This document shows positions 34,440 to 45,390 of a stretch of DNA of 64,000 bases, piece after piece (the stretch's first letter is position 1; each line of letters opens with the position of its first letter). The notes beneath the pieces are model-generated. The model made no database searches. It was not told where the DNA came from and saw only the letters and a program-made list of their open reading frames with translations. The translations under genes and the position numbers were made by a program. Source of the DNA: Okapia johnstoni (lineage: Eukaryota; Chordata; Mammalia; Artiodactyla; Giraffidae); assembly GCA_024291935.2 (NCBI GenBank), contig CM044309.1, positions 31,644,001 through 31,708,000 of the forward strand, written 5' to 3'.

Positions 34440-35359
34440 ACTGATAAGTTCCAGGATGCTACATCCCAGGGGAATATTCTGCAAAGGGGGATGAGGTACA
34501 AATGGGCAGTGGCTGAAGCACAAAAAGAACCAGATATAGTCACTAATTTTGGAGGAGGCCATTGAGAAATATGATAAATCAATACTGACCACCTACAGGG
34601 GACATTTACACAGTAAGTATTTATTCCTGCAGACATCTAAAGGATTCCCATCACTGTTCCATGAAGCAGGCCATGTGGAAAGTTTTTACACATTTAAAAT
34701 AGTTTTTAAAAATACACTGTATATTTTGGGGCACTCTGAGTGCCTCACCCATGAAAATAGGTTTTTAAAGTTGGCAGGGGAAAGAACCCTTTACAGACGG
34801 AGGGCTTGATGCTGAAGGAAATGAGTTGACTTTAGTGACCACCACAGGAAGAATACTAGGCACAGCTAGAGGCTGAAATCGCCTCAAACCTGAAAAGATT
34901 CTTAACTGTGCTTAAAAGAGAATCTGAAACTTGCCTGTGAGCTTACACCTGGCCCCAGTTGAGCTTCCTCATCAGCATTCCAAGCCCTGCCTCGGAAAGC
35001 TGGGGAAAAGAATCTTGCAAGCACAAGAAAATAGACAAATTTCTTTCCTTCAAGCCTAATCTGATGATTTAAATCTATCCAGCCTAATGCCTCTCAGGTG
35101 TTCTAACCATCTTATGCCTGTTAAGAGCGCTTCTGCAGGGAGTTACTACCACTAGTAGCGTCTCTTCTGGTTAAACACATCTGCCACAAAATAGCAGGTG
35201 CCTTCTGGACATAGTGAAATTCGCATAAATCCTAATAGGAAATTTGCAAAAGGTTTTGAATGCTGGTGTGTGAAAACATATTTAAGTTTTCTCAGACTTT
35301 GGAGAAACTGTACGGTGCAGGGTGGGAGAAGTTTGTTTAAAATTTAATGTCTTTTAAAT
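34440..35359. other. SAMD12: Intron, no element recognised
   Basis: No recognised repeat or exon. Confidence 0.4.
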
Positions 35360-35372
35360 AAAGGCAGCCCTT

Positions 35373-35567
35373 TGAGCCTCTGAGCCACCAAGGAAGCCCC
35401 CATGGACTATAGCCCACCAGGCTCCTCTGTCCATGGAATTTTCCAGACAAGAATACTGGAGTGGGTAGCCATTCCCTTCTCCAGGGGCTCTTTCCAACCC
35501 AGGTATTGAAGCTGGGTGTCCTGTACAGTGGGCAGATTCGTTGGCATCTGAGTTACCAGGGAAGCCT
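35373..35567 (-). mobile_element. Rearranged Bov-tA SINE, antisense
   Basis: Starts with a piece of the SINE 5' end (ctgagccaccaaggaagccc, to about 35399) fused to an internal segment of the same family (catggactatagcccaccag). It then runs through a second 5' end (gagttaccagggaagcc). AAAGGCA at 35360-35366 and 35573-35579 may be the target duplication. Confidence 0.85.
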
Positions 35568-35579
35568 CAAACAAAGGCA

Positions 35580-36118
35580 TCAGAAAGATATTAATAGAGT
35601 TGTTGGCTAAAATCAGTTTTAAAAAAATGAAACAATTAACAAGGTTAAAGGATAATTTCCAAAAGCGTTAAAAGCATGACTTTCATGAAACACAAAAATC
35701 AACACATGTTTAAGATTCTGTGGAAACTGAAAAGATATTACAACCAACTCAAAGGAGAATCCAAACAGCAGACACGTTTTTAGATCAGGAGTGATGTGAA
35801 TGTGTAAAGGGGTGGCAAACTTCACCTTTCCCACAGTGGACTGTGAAGTCAGTTGCACCTCTGTGGGACAGAATTTATACACCTACAACAGGAATTATTT
35901 TATACTGCTATCAGTTTCCTACAACTTACAGAGTTGTAAAACAGCTTTGTAGAATCAGAATTAGATAACCTGGAATGATGTGCTATTGAGGATACATAGT
36001 TTTCTATGGAGGCACAATTTTTTTCCCTACACAGATCATTGCTCATGTTATTTATTTCTGTATTCCCCAAACCTGGAACAGGGCAGATGCTCCATAAATA
36101 CTTGCTAAACAGATAAAT
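35580..36118. other. SAMD12: Intron, no clear element
   Basis: A short L2-like end may lie at 36075-36118 (cagatgctccataaatactt). Otherwise unassigned. Confidence 0.35.
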
Positions 36119-36260
36119 GTCTACTATGTATCAGGCATAAAGCTGAAGCCTTCACATGCATCATCCCCTTTAATCTTCCCAACAACCTTTTAGGATAAAT
36201 ATTATTCTCATATCACTAACTTGATACTAGCTTGCGTAGTGTTGCACAGTTATTACTTGT
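36119..36260 (-). mobile_element. MIR remnant
   Basis: tactatgtatcaggcataaa, tttaatcttcccaacaacct and attattctcatatcactaac follow the antisense MIR order. Confidence 0.5.
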
Positions 36261-36725
36261 CAGAGGTCAAGGGGTGGAGAGCAGGAGCAGGGGCAGAGGC
36301 AGGTGGGGAAGCAGGATTTGCCTCAGGATTGTAATCAGAGTCTGTCTTTCTTTTCTTCCTTATTCTTCCTTCTATTCAATACATCTTTTAAATTTATCAT
36401 TATGGTATCATGGGCCTCTAAATTAGGGGATTGTTTATATGTTACAGAGATACAGACATGACTCCTTGATGAGCTTGATACTGGAGATCCTGGCTTTAAG
36501 AAAAGTAAATGAACAGCATTACTCAGGAGAATCTAAGCATAAATAAGAGACATATGAACATCTTTATTGTGGCCTTGCAGACAAGAACAGAATATTACCA
36601 GCCTAGATCCCAAACCCCATCCTTAGGTGCTCATTACAATTTTTAGGATAATAAAGATGGATGAATTCAGCAGTGTTTATGTGTGTGGTTTGCTTTCATA
36701 GAAAGCAGAGCAGCACTGAGGAAGA

Positions 36726-36905
36726 CAGCAGTGGCTAACATTTACTGTGTGATTACTATGACCATGAAGTACTTTCACAGCAACACTCCGAGGCAGGTAC
36801 TACCATCAGCTCCTCTTTATGGGTAAAGAAAGCCGAAGTACACCAAGTCACCTTCACAGAATCACACCGCTAAGCTGCAAGTCTGGGCACTGACCTGAGA
36901 CATGT
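36726..36905 (-). mobile_element. MIR SINE remnant
   Basis: taacatttactgtgtgatta, a cacagcaacactccgaggca block, ctttatgggtaaagaaagcc, and cagaatcacaccgctaagct, the antisense MIR core in order. Confidence 0.65.
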
Positions 36906-37384
36906 AACTACCGCCCAACCCTCACTCTAAGACACTCTACAGACTGCATCAATTGTGGAGGTTTTCTCTGCCATCACGTCTTGATTTTTCACAACCCTCT
37001 TTGCCTAGGTTTATCAGAGTCTACAAGGGCATTAGGATTCCTGGAGCTTCCAGCAACACAGGGCTGGTAACTGCAGGCTGGCTTAAGCCCTGAGAGCTAT
37101 CTTCTGGCCACTTGGCACCTGTGATCATTTGAGTAGTTCACACTCACCCTTGGAGAGGCAGCGGTCAGAGATCAGGAGACAAAAGTAGTCTGTCTCAAAC
37201 AGGTGAATGTCAGAAAGATGTGTGCCAAATGTTAATCTGAAATCGTTCTCTCTTAGGTCCCCCAATAATCCCCTGCTTTCTTTTCTTGCCAGAAAACAGG
37301 CTGCCCTCAGAATGAAGTCGTAGTACAATTTTAGACACATCAAGATGAGTTTTGACATGAATAGGTATGCAGGTGTCAATAAAT

Positions 37385-37545
37385 GGTTAGTGGTTTATTA
37401 TACCATTTCATTTAATCTTCACAACAACTCTCTGAAACAGGTATTATTATTATTATCATTATTATCTCCACTTAGGAGATGAAGAAGTGAGGTTGAATAA
37501 CTTGCCTAGGTTAAAGAGTTTGCCCAAGATCCCAAGAAGGTTGAG
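37385..37545 (-). mobile_element. MIR SINE remnant
   Basis: ttaatcttcacaacaactct, an ATT triplet array (37442-37466), agatgaagaagtgaggttga, and ataacttgcctaggttaaag. Confidence 0.65.
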
Positions 37546-37831
37546 ATCTAACAACACCAGGTGTCCATGGAGACCAAAAGCAATATGACAGCTGTTCGCA
37601 ACACGCCACTTAGCACAAACCCTTCAGCAGTGGTACCATTTACTCCATAAGCAATGAAGCATGAGATCTTTATTTCTGAGGGGTATAATGCTCACTCTCT
37701 TCAAACCATTGTAAATGCTTACCCTTCCCCTCAAGGGTATCACAGAATTCCTACCCCTAATAAAAGGTAACACTACTTTCAAATACATAACAAAAAGGCT
37801 TTGCTATTACTATCAGACAAACATTAAGAAA

Positions 37832-37989
37832 GATCTCTGGTGGCTCACACGGTAAAGAATCTGCCTGTGACGTGGGAGATCTGGGTCTGATCCCTGGCTC
37901 GGGAAGATCCTCTGGAGAAGGGCATGGTAACCCACTCCAGTACTCTTGCCTGGAGAATCCCATGGATAGAGAAGCCTGGCGGGCTACAG
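37832..37989 (+). mobile_element. Bov-tA SINE, 3'-shortened
   Basis: tctggtggctcacacggtaa, gggtctgatccctggctcgg, ccactccagtactcttgcct, ending at ctggcgggctacaga, so the last part of the usual body is missing. AGATCT lies at both edges. Confidence 0.9.
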
Positions 37990-38876
<887 letters not shown>

Positions 38877-38910
38877 CTATAAATAAAGAAGGAAAAGAAG
38901 GTCTGTTAAC
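38877..38910 (-). other. SAMD12: Splice acceptor, pyrimidine tract and branch-point candidate
   Basis: On the minus strand the intron ends with a pyrimidine-rich run, CTTCTTTTCCTTCTTTATTT, followed by ATAG and the exon. A GTTAAC element about 30 nt upstream of the exon (plus 38905-38910) is a plausible branch point at the usual distance. These sites fix the exon start in phase 0. Confidence 0.8.
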
Positions 38911-38965
38911 GCCAGTCCCATGCCTAGAGAGGCACTGCTGTTAGAAGTCCTGTAGTGTGGTAAAG

Positions 38966-39159
38966 CAGGGGTCCCCAACCTCCGGACCACACAGCAGTAC
39001 CTCCTGTCAGATCAGCAGCAGCACCAGCTTAGAAACAAAGTGCACAATAAATGTAAAGCACTTGAATCATCCAGACACCATACCCGCCCAACCCTGGTAT
39101 ATAGGAAAATTATCTTCCATGAAATGGGTCCCTGGTATCAAAAACATTGGCGATCACTG
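38966..39159. mobile_element. hAT-like MITE remnant, internally deleted
   Basis: Starts caggggtccccaacctccgg, then cacacagcagtacctcctgt and cagatcagcagcagcaccag. It ends gaaaattatcttccatgaaa, tgggtccctggtatcaaaaa and cattggcgatcactg. The two ends are near-complementary, as in hAT elements. Much of the middle is missing relative to the family. Confidence 0.65.
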
Positions 39160-39538
39160 TCAAAGCTGCAGGCTGGATTCCCTGGAGATAAATGTCTGAC
39201 TCTTGTCCTCCTTTAACGGTCTTCATACCCCTGAAAACTAGGAAGAAAAGGTCCAGGTGGAGAAAGCCATGAAAACTACACCTATTCTCAAGTTCTCTCT
39301 GTTGGGAAAAGTCCCCAGGAAGCAGTGTTTTCTGATGACTACTCTAACAACAAGACAAGCGGATTGCTAAGTAATTGATTAAATTTTGGGGGTGAAGCAG
39401 CTGCCCTCAAATGGCCTTTCTCCATATTCTAAGACAGTGCAATTTCTCACTATCCTCCAGTATCTCTAGGACCTAGGATAACTCGCCCCAGCAGGTACTA
39501 ATACTTATTTTAGGAACATTATAGGATTTAGATACTTG

Positions 39539-39630
39539 CAGGACCGCCCTATATCCAGAGCTCCAAGGTATACTTGCATACTAAGAAGTATGCAAGTGGA
39601 CCTTGGAGCTCTGGATATAGGGCGGTCCTG
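39539..39630. repeat. 92-bp near-perfect palindrome (44-bp arms, 4-nt loop)
   Basis: The left arm 39539-39582 starts caggaccgccctatatccag and the right arm 39587-39630 ends ctggatatagggcggtcctg. Arms are exact reverse complements at 42 of 44 positions; only 39570 and 39571 differ, and one of these would be a G-U wobble in plus-strand RNA. The loop is AAGA. Not part of any repeat I recognise. It lies 663 nt upstream of the SAMD12 exon in gene direction, so it is transcribed in the pre-mRNA. Confidence 0.97.
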
Positions 39631-40304
39631 TAAAGTCTAGGAATTAATTATGCACAGTAAGTAAGGGGAAAAAGTCAATTCCACCAGCATGTGGGAATGG
39701 TAGTAAGATAATGACTGTAGCTAGACTTCATGTGGAAGCCAACCAGCTGAGGTCTTTTATTGCTCACTGGATCTTTCAGGGAGGTTTATGAAACAGAACA
39801 CAGAGGTGGACCAATGGCAGGTTACAAGTACATTCATTTATTAACAATCATCAATGGTGTTAGAGGCTCATCTTCCTCACAGACCCTAGGAACTTGGTTG
39901 AGGGAAGATGGAAGCTTAACTAGCTATAGCTTTTTTTTTTTAATAATTATTCTGAATCACTGTTTGCATTCTGGATCAGGATTTTAATATAGGTGGTTCT
40001 TTAAAGGATGCTGGATGGTACACAGACCTGGCCTTAAATATTATTGACATGTCTTTCATTTCCCTTTAAACTTTCAGATTATGACAAGGGGAGAGCCTTG
40101 ATTTTGTATAAGTGTTATTTAATATATTTAATATCTTACAACACACACTGACATGATCTTTGACAAAGATAGGGCTTCCTTCAGCCTCAGAACTGTCATC
40201 AGAAAGCAGAATTTTCATCTAGCACATAAATAACTGCTCTGCTTTATTTTTTTATATTTAAGATCACCCTAAATCTTTGCTTTTAAAACAAATTTGAGTT
40301 AAAA
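39631..40304. other. SAMD12: Intron, no element recognised
   Basis: Contains a T run at 39930-39940; no recognised repeat or exon. Confidence 0.4.
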
Positions 40305-40890
40305 AAACCTGGGTCATTATTTACAATTGCCAAGATACAGAAGCAGATTAATGGATAAAGAAGATGTGTACACATATACACACATACACAGAAACAGATA
40401 CACACACATATACATGCAATGGAATACTACTCAGTCATAAAAAATAATGAAATTTTGCCTTTTGCAGCAACACAGGTAGACAATGAGGGCATTATGCTAA
40501 GTGAAATAAGTCAGAAAGAAAAAGACAAATACTTTCTCTTATCACTAGATATCATTTACAGGTAGAATCAAAAAATAAAACAAACTAGTGACTGTAACAA
40601 CAAAGAAATAGACTCACAGATGTAGAGAACAAACTAGTAGTTACCAGTCAGGAGAGAAGAGGGGGCAGGAGCAACATAGGAGCGATATAGGGGTAGGGGA
40701 GTAAGAGGTACAAACTAATAGGTATAAAATAAGATACAAGGATATATTGTACAACACGGGGAATGCAGCCGATATTTTATAACTATAGAAGGAGAATAAT
40801 CTCTAAAAATTGTGAATCACTGTATTATACACCTGTAAATTATGATATTTTACATCAACTTACTTCAATAAAAACAGGTCAATTTTAAGA
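40305..40890 (+). mobile_element. L1 3' end, sense
   Basis: ttatttacaattgccaagat, ttaatggataaagaagatgt, a short CA array, aatggaatactactcagtca, tatgctaagtgaaataagtc, then aacaaactagtagttaccag and aacaggtcaattttaag. Sense L1 3' region, 5'-truncated. Confidence 0.8.
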
Positions 40891-41249
40891 AAAATATTAA
40901 GGAAACAATAATACAGATAGTAACAGTGAAAACAGAGGGTAATTCAAGTTTAGAAAACTGTTCAAGTGTTATGTTTTATTCGTATATTTCCAATTGTATG
41001 ATTCTTTAGGCCATCACTTTTAAAATAATCACACAAAAAATACCAATTTTTGCTTAGTGCTGTGGTAAGTTTTTTCTTTCACTCTTAAGAATGGCAGATT
41101 CCATTTTTCCAAAGACGATTTTACATGTGCACATACATGTACATGCGCACATACATATCTGCTTTTCATTTATTGTGACTGGCATTCCTCCACTGATATT
41201 TGGGGTTGATCTTCCCTCTCCCTGAACTCTGACAGGGATCACAGGGAGC
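40891..41249. other. SAMD12: Intron with a CA/TG alternating tract
   Basis: At 41123-41158 the DNA alternates purine and pyrimidine (acatgtgcacatacatgtac, then atgcgcacatacat). Otherwise unassigned. Confidence 0.5.
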
Positions 41250-41640
41250 CTGGCCATGGAATATAGTGGGATTGATTCTATCTGTGACTTCTGAGACTAA
41301 ATCATGAAAGAGATACAGCTTCTACCTGGCTCACCCTCTCTGGCACTCAACTTTGAAACCCAGACACCATGTTGTGAGGAAGCCCTGACCACATGAAGAG
41401 ACCAGATACAGGAGTTTTGGCCAATCCCTCAGCGTAAGATCTCAGCTGACAGCCACCACTGACCTACCAACCATCAGACAAATGAGTAGACAAACTGCAG
41501 ATTATTCCAGCCACCAGGATTCAAATCTTTTAGTTCAAACTCCCAGATACCCTGATGCAGAAACAAATCAATCGCCAATCCATATAATCCACAAAGAACA
41601 CATATAGTTCTTCCGCCACTGTGCTGGGGTAATGGCAACC
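41250..41640 (+). mobile_element. MLT1-like MaLR LTR remnant
   Basis: Carries atctgtgacttctgagacta, acaccatgttgtgaggaagc, ccacatgaagagaccagata, agctgacagccaccactgac, and gattattccagccaccagga. This is the MLT1 LTR order. Non-coding. Confidence 0.6.
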
Positions 41641-42610
41641 TTAGCAACTGAAACACTCAGAACAGAACTGTGACAGCTGAGCTTCTCAGAGAGCCCTGAA
41701 CTTAATAGATGCTCTACAGAGCCATAGTGAATTAATGAAACCATTCTCACCGAGTCTGAGGGCATAGACCGCCTTGCTACTTAATCAGCAGTTGATTGGA
41801 AGTCCGGCCCTCTCTGCTCTAGCCCCACTGTGTGCTGCTCACGTGGCTCCTAATTAATCTCGTCCGCCTCTTCCTTCCACTCCACAGCCTCTGGTCGCAG
41901 ACAGGAAGCCCTTTTCCCTCCAACCACAGTGTACAACCAGATCAATGGTTTTCCTAATTTTGATGAGAAAGAAGGGCCTCTGGCACGGGTAGAGCAAATG
42001 AGCGAATGTTTTGTTGTTTAGTTTTTTTCCTTTCCGCCCGTCATCGCCTTTCCCTCACATGATTAAGAAACCAGAGATTTGGCTCTTTTAGCTAGAAATG
42101 CACTTCCCACTATGTTTCACAAGTCAGCACCTCTGAATCTGGCTCCTTCCTGCTCTAAAAAGTTTCCTTCAGATTCGCTGAGTGAGTTCATAGCTGACAC
42201 ATCCTTGCCCTGAAGCCCCTAGCAAGTTTCTTGCAAGTAAAGCTAATCAAATCTTTTGAAAACGCCTATAAACCAGTCACAGAAGGCTGTAAATTAGGAA
42301 GGGAGAGGCAGGAGGGTAAAACTGTTTACACATCAAAATACCAAACTTCCTGGGAGGTTCTTCTTGCACTTGCTCATTTTCTAGGGAATAAAGTACCCTC
42401 AGCACCAAGACAAGCCCCATCAACTGGAGGTTCAGGAGACGAATCCAAACATCCCAAGTCACTGCAGAATACACCCTCACCAGCCCACCACGTGTGCCTG
42501 TGTGATAAACTTCCTTTTACTATAAGTCCAGGTCCTCTGAAGCGGACGCTCCAGGCGCGGCCTTGACTTGCCCTCACCCCATACTCCTTGTTCTTTTTCT
42601 TTACTCACCA
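41641..42610. other. SAMD12: Intron, no element recognised
   Basis: Open frame at 42231-42566 (111 codons) shows no motif or splice pattern and runs up to a SINE. Confidence 0.35.
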
Positions 42611-42802
42611 AGGCTTGTCCGACTCTTTGTGAGCCCGTGGACTGTAGCCCGCCAGGCTCCTCTGTCCGAGGGACTTCCCAGGCAAGAACACTGGAGTGGC
42701 TTACCATTTCCTTCTCCGGGGGATTTTCCCTATGCAAGGATTGAACCCACATCTCCTACAGAGGCAGGCTAATTCCTTACCACTGAGCCACCAGGGAAGC
42801 CC
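42611..42802 (-). mobile_element. Bov-tA SINE, antisense
   Basis: ggcttgtccgactctttgtg, ccgtggactgtagcccgcca, ccaggcaagaacactggagt and ccactgagccaccagggaag. Confidence 0.93.
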
Positions 42803-43534
42803 ACGCTCTCCTTTCACTCTGCAGTAATTTGGTGTTACCTGCTTAGATGGTAAAGCTTCAGGCATACATTTTTAAGGTTATATGAGCCTACGGGGATATG
42901 CCTCCTTATAAACAGGCATAACAGATATAATGGGGAGGGACAGAGATTCCTACCGTTAATAAGCCCTGTTTGTCTCTTACTCAGATAGTGATGTAAGTAT
43001 TGGCCCCATTTATCAACTGACTCTCAGCCTTGGCTCTAATCTGAACTTGTTATTAGCTGGCTACAAGTTAACTCGTGAAGAGCCATTGTGACTCCCACTG
43101 CCCTGGTCTGCAGCTGCCTTCTCTATTCTCAGAGCAGACTTTCGTTTGTTTTGCTTCAACTTCTCCCAGTGTAGCAGCCCAGGTCAACTTCCATTCCTCT
43201 TCCATTATGATGCCCCCAATAGCAACCAAGCTTGGGGAGTCAATGCCATCACCTGATTTCTTTAAAGAGCTTAGACTTTATTTTTCTCTGCAATTTGGAA
43301 CAACAAACACATGTCAAACACGTCAGTCTATTCAATAATCACACTGTCCCACTGGGAGGTGTAGAGCTGTCCAGTCTTCATGGTGTTACTTCCTTGCCCC
43401 TCCCACCCAACAGGCATACCTCTCTCCACACCCAACATTAGATAATTTTCTTGAATATGGTGTATTTCCCCTCACAGTAAGAGTCTAAACAAAATAACAG
43501 TTTGTAAAACAAAGAGAGAGTATTTCATTATTTA
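42803..43534. other. SAMD12: Intron, no element recognised
   Basis: No recognised repeat or exon. Confidence 0.4.
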
Positions 43535-44668
43535 TTCAGTTCAGTTAAGTTCAGTCACTCAGTCGTGTCCGACTCTTTGCGACCCCATGAATTGCAGCAC
43601 GCCAGGCTTCCCTGTCCATCACCAACTCCTGGAGTCTACCCAAACCCATGTCCATCGAGTTGGTGATGCCATCCAACCATCTCATCCTCTGTCGTCCCCT
43701 TCTCCTCCTGCCCCCAATCCTTCCCAGCATTAGGGTCTTTTCCAATGAGCCAACCCTTTGCATGAGGTGGCCAAATTATTGGAGTTTCAGCTTCAACATC
43801 AGACCTTCCAATGAACACCCAGGATTGATCTCTTTTAGGATGGATTGATTGGATCTCCTTGCAGTCCAAGGGACTCTCAAGAGTCTTCTCCAACACCACA
43901 GTTCAAAAGCATCAATTCTTTGGCACTCAGCTTTCTTCACCGTCCAACTATCACATCCATACATGACCACTGGAAAAACCATAGCCTTGACTAGACAGAC
44001 CTTTGTTGGCAAAGTAATGTCTCTGCTTTTCAATATTCTATCTAGGTTGGCCATAACCTTCCTTCCAAGGAGTCAGCGTCTTTTAATTTCATGGCTGCAA
44101 TCACCATCAGCAGTGATTCTGGAGCCCCCAAAAATAAAGTCTGACACTGTTTCCACTGTTTCCACATCTATTTCCCATGAAGTGATGGGACCAGATGCCA
44201 TGATCTTAGTTTTCTGAATGTTGAGCTTTAAGCCAACTTTTTTACTCTCCTCTTTCACTTTCATCAAGAGGCACTTTAGTTCTTCTTCACTTTCTGCCAT
44301 AAGGGTGGTGTCATCCGCATATCTGAGGTTATTGATGTTTCTCCCGGCAATCTTGATTCCAGCTTGTGTTTCTTCCAGCCCAGCGCTTCTCATGATGTAC
44401 TCTGCATAGAAGTTAAATAAGCAGGGTGACAATATACAGCCTTGACGTACTCCTTTTCCTATTTGGAACCAGTCTGTTGTTTCATGTCCAGTTCTAACTG
44501 TTGCTTCCTGACCTGCATACAGGTTTCTCAAGAGACAGGTCAGATGGTCTGGTATTCTCATCTCTTTCAGAATTTTCCACAGTATATTATGATCCACACA
44601 GTCAAAGGCTTTGGCATAGTCAATAAAGCAGAAATAGATGTTTTTCTGGAACTCTCTTGCTTTTTCGA
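43535..44668 (-). mobile_element. BovB LINE, longest copy, antisense, with RT motif
   Basis: About 1.13 kb of BovB. The minus-strand frame 44073-44597 encodes the C-terminal half of the reverse transcriptase: GVRQGCILSPCLFNFYAEYI, then NINNLRYADDTTLMAESEEE with the YADD catalytic box, then KVGLKLNIQKTKIMASG. The downstream frames 43776-44054 ([38 protein letters not shown]) and 43551-43763 ([20 protein letters not shown] to [11 protein letters not shown]) are separated by frameshifts. The endonuclease and the N-terminal RT are missing, with truncation at about 44668. The element copied itself by target-primed reverse transcription; this copy is dead. Confidence 0.95.
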
Positions 44669-45096
44669 TTAGAAAGTAATTTTTTAAAAAATCTTGCCCA
44701 AGGCAAACGTTAGAAAAACACTTGCCACATTTCTTTCTCCATGCTCAGGAGGTCTGCTGCATCATACTCTGATTTCCAGCCCTGGAGACAATTTTGGTTT
44801 ATTCTGCTGCCCCGAAAGAGGCCGGAGGCAGTTTGTTATCTTAACCCCTATGCACTGGACACCACGCAGAATTCCAGGCATTTTCTTCCTGAATTGGTCC
44901 TGGCCTTTCTATAGACAATCTGAATGTGCATTTCAGATGCCTTCACTTTCTGTTTTACAGACACCTCACTTTATGCAAAAGACACACGACATTTGCAAAT
45001 TATTTTTTGCAAGAAATTCCCATTTTAATTTTTCTTTAATCCATAATTTCAACTATGTTTTCTAGTAGTGTCTGATTTGCATTTAATTGGAAAGGA
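44669..45096. other. SAMD12: Intron, no element recognised
   Basis: The open frame at 44694-45065 (123 codons) has no motif I recognise. Confidence 0.35.
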
Positions 45097-45390
45097 TTTT
45101 TTTTTTAAGAAATTTATTTATTTATTGGCTGTGCTGGGGCTCCGTTGCTGCATGGGCTTTCTCTAGTTGTGGTGAGTGGGGGTTACTCTCTAGTTGCAGT
45201 GCATGGGCTTCTCACTGCAGTGGCTTCTCTTGTTGCAGAGCATGGACTCTAGAGCATGCGATCTTCGCTGGTTGTGGCACATGGGCCCAGTTGCCCCATG
45301 GCATGTGGGATCTTCTTTGACCAGGGATCGAACTCATATCCCCTGAATTGGCAGACAGACTCTTAACCACCGGACCTCCAGGGAAGTTCT
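45097..45390 (-). mobile_element. CHR-type SINE, near full length, antisense
   Basis: A T run, tttatttattggctgtgctg, ctttctctagttgtggtgag, ccagttgccccatggcatgt, gaccagggatcgaactcata, and accaccggacctccagggaa. A complete CHR-2-like unit of about 290 nt. Confidence 0.92.

Noticed and set aside
42231..42566. 111-codon plus-strand open frame
   Set aside because: No motif, opposite to gene direction, overlapping minus-strand frames of similar length, and it runs up to a Bov-tA.
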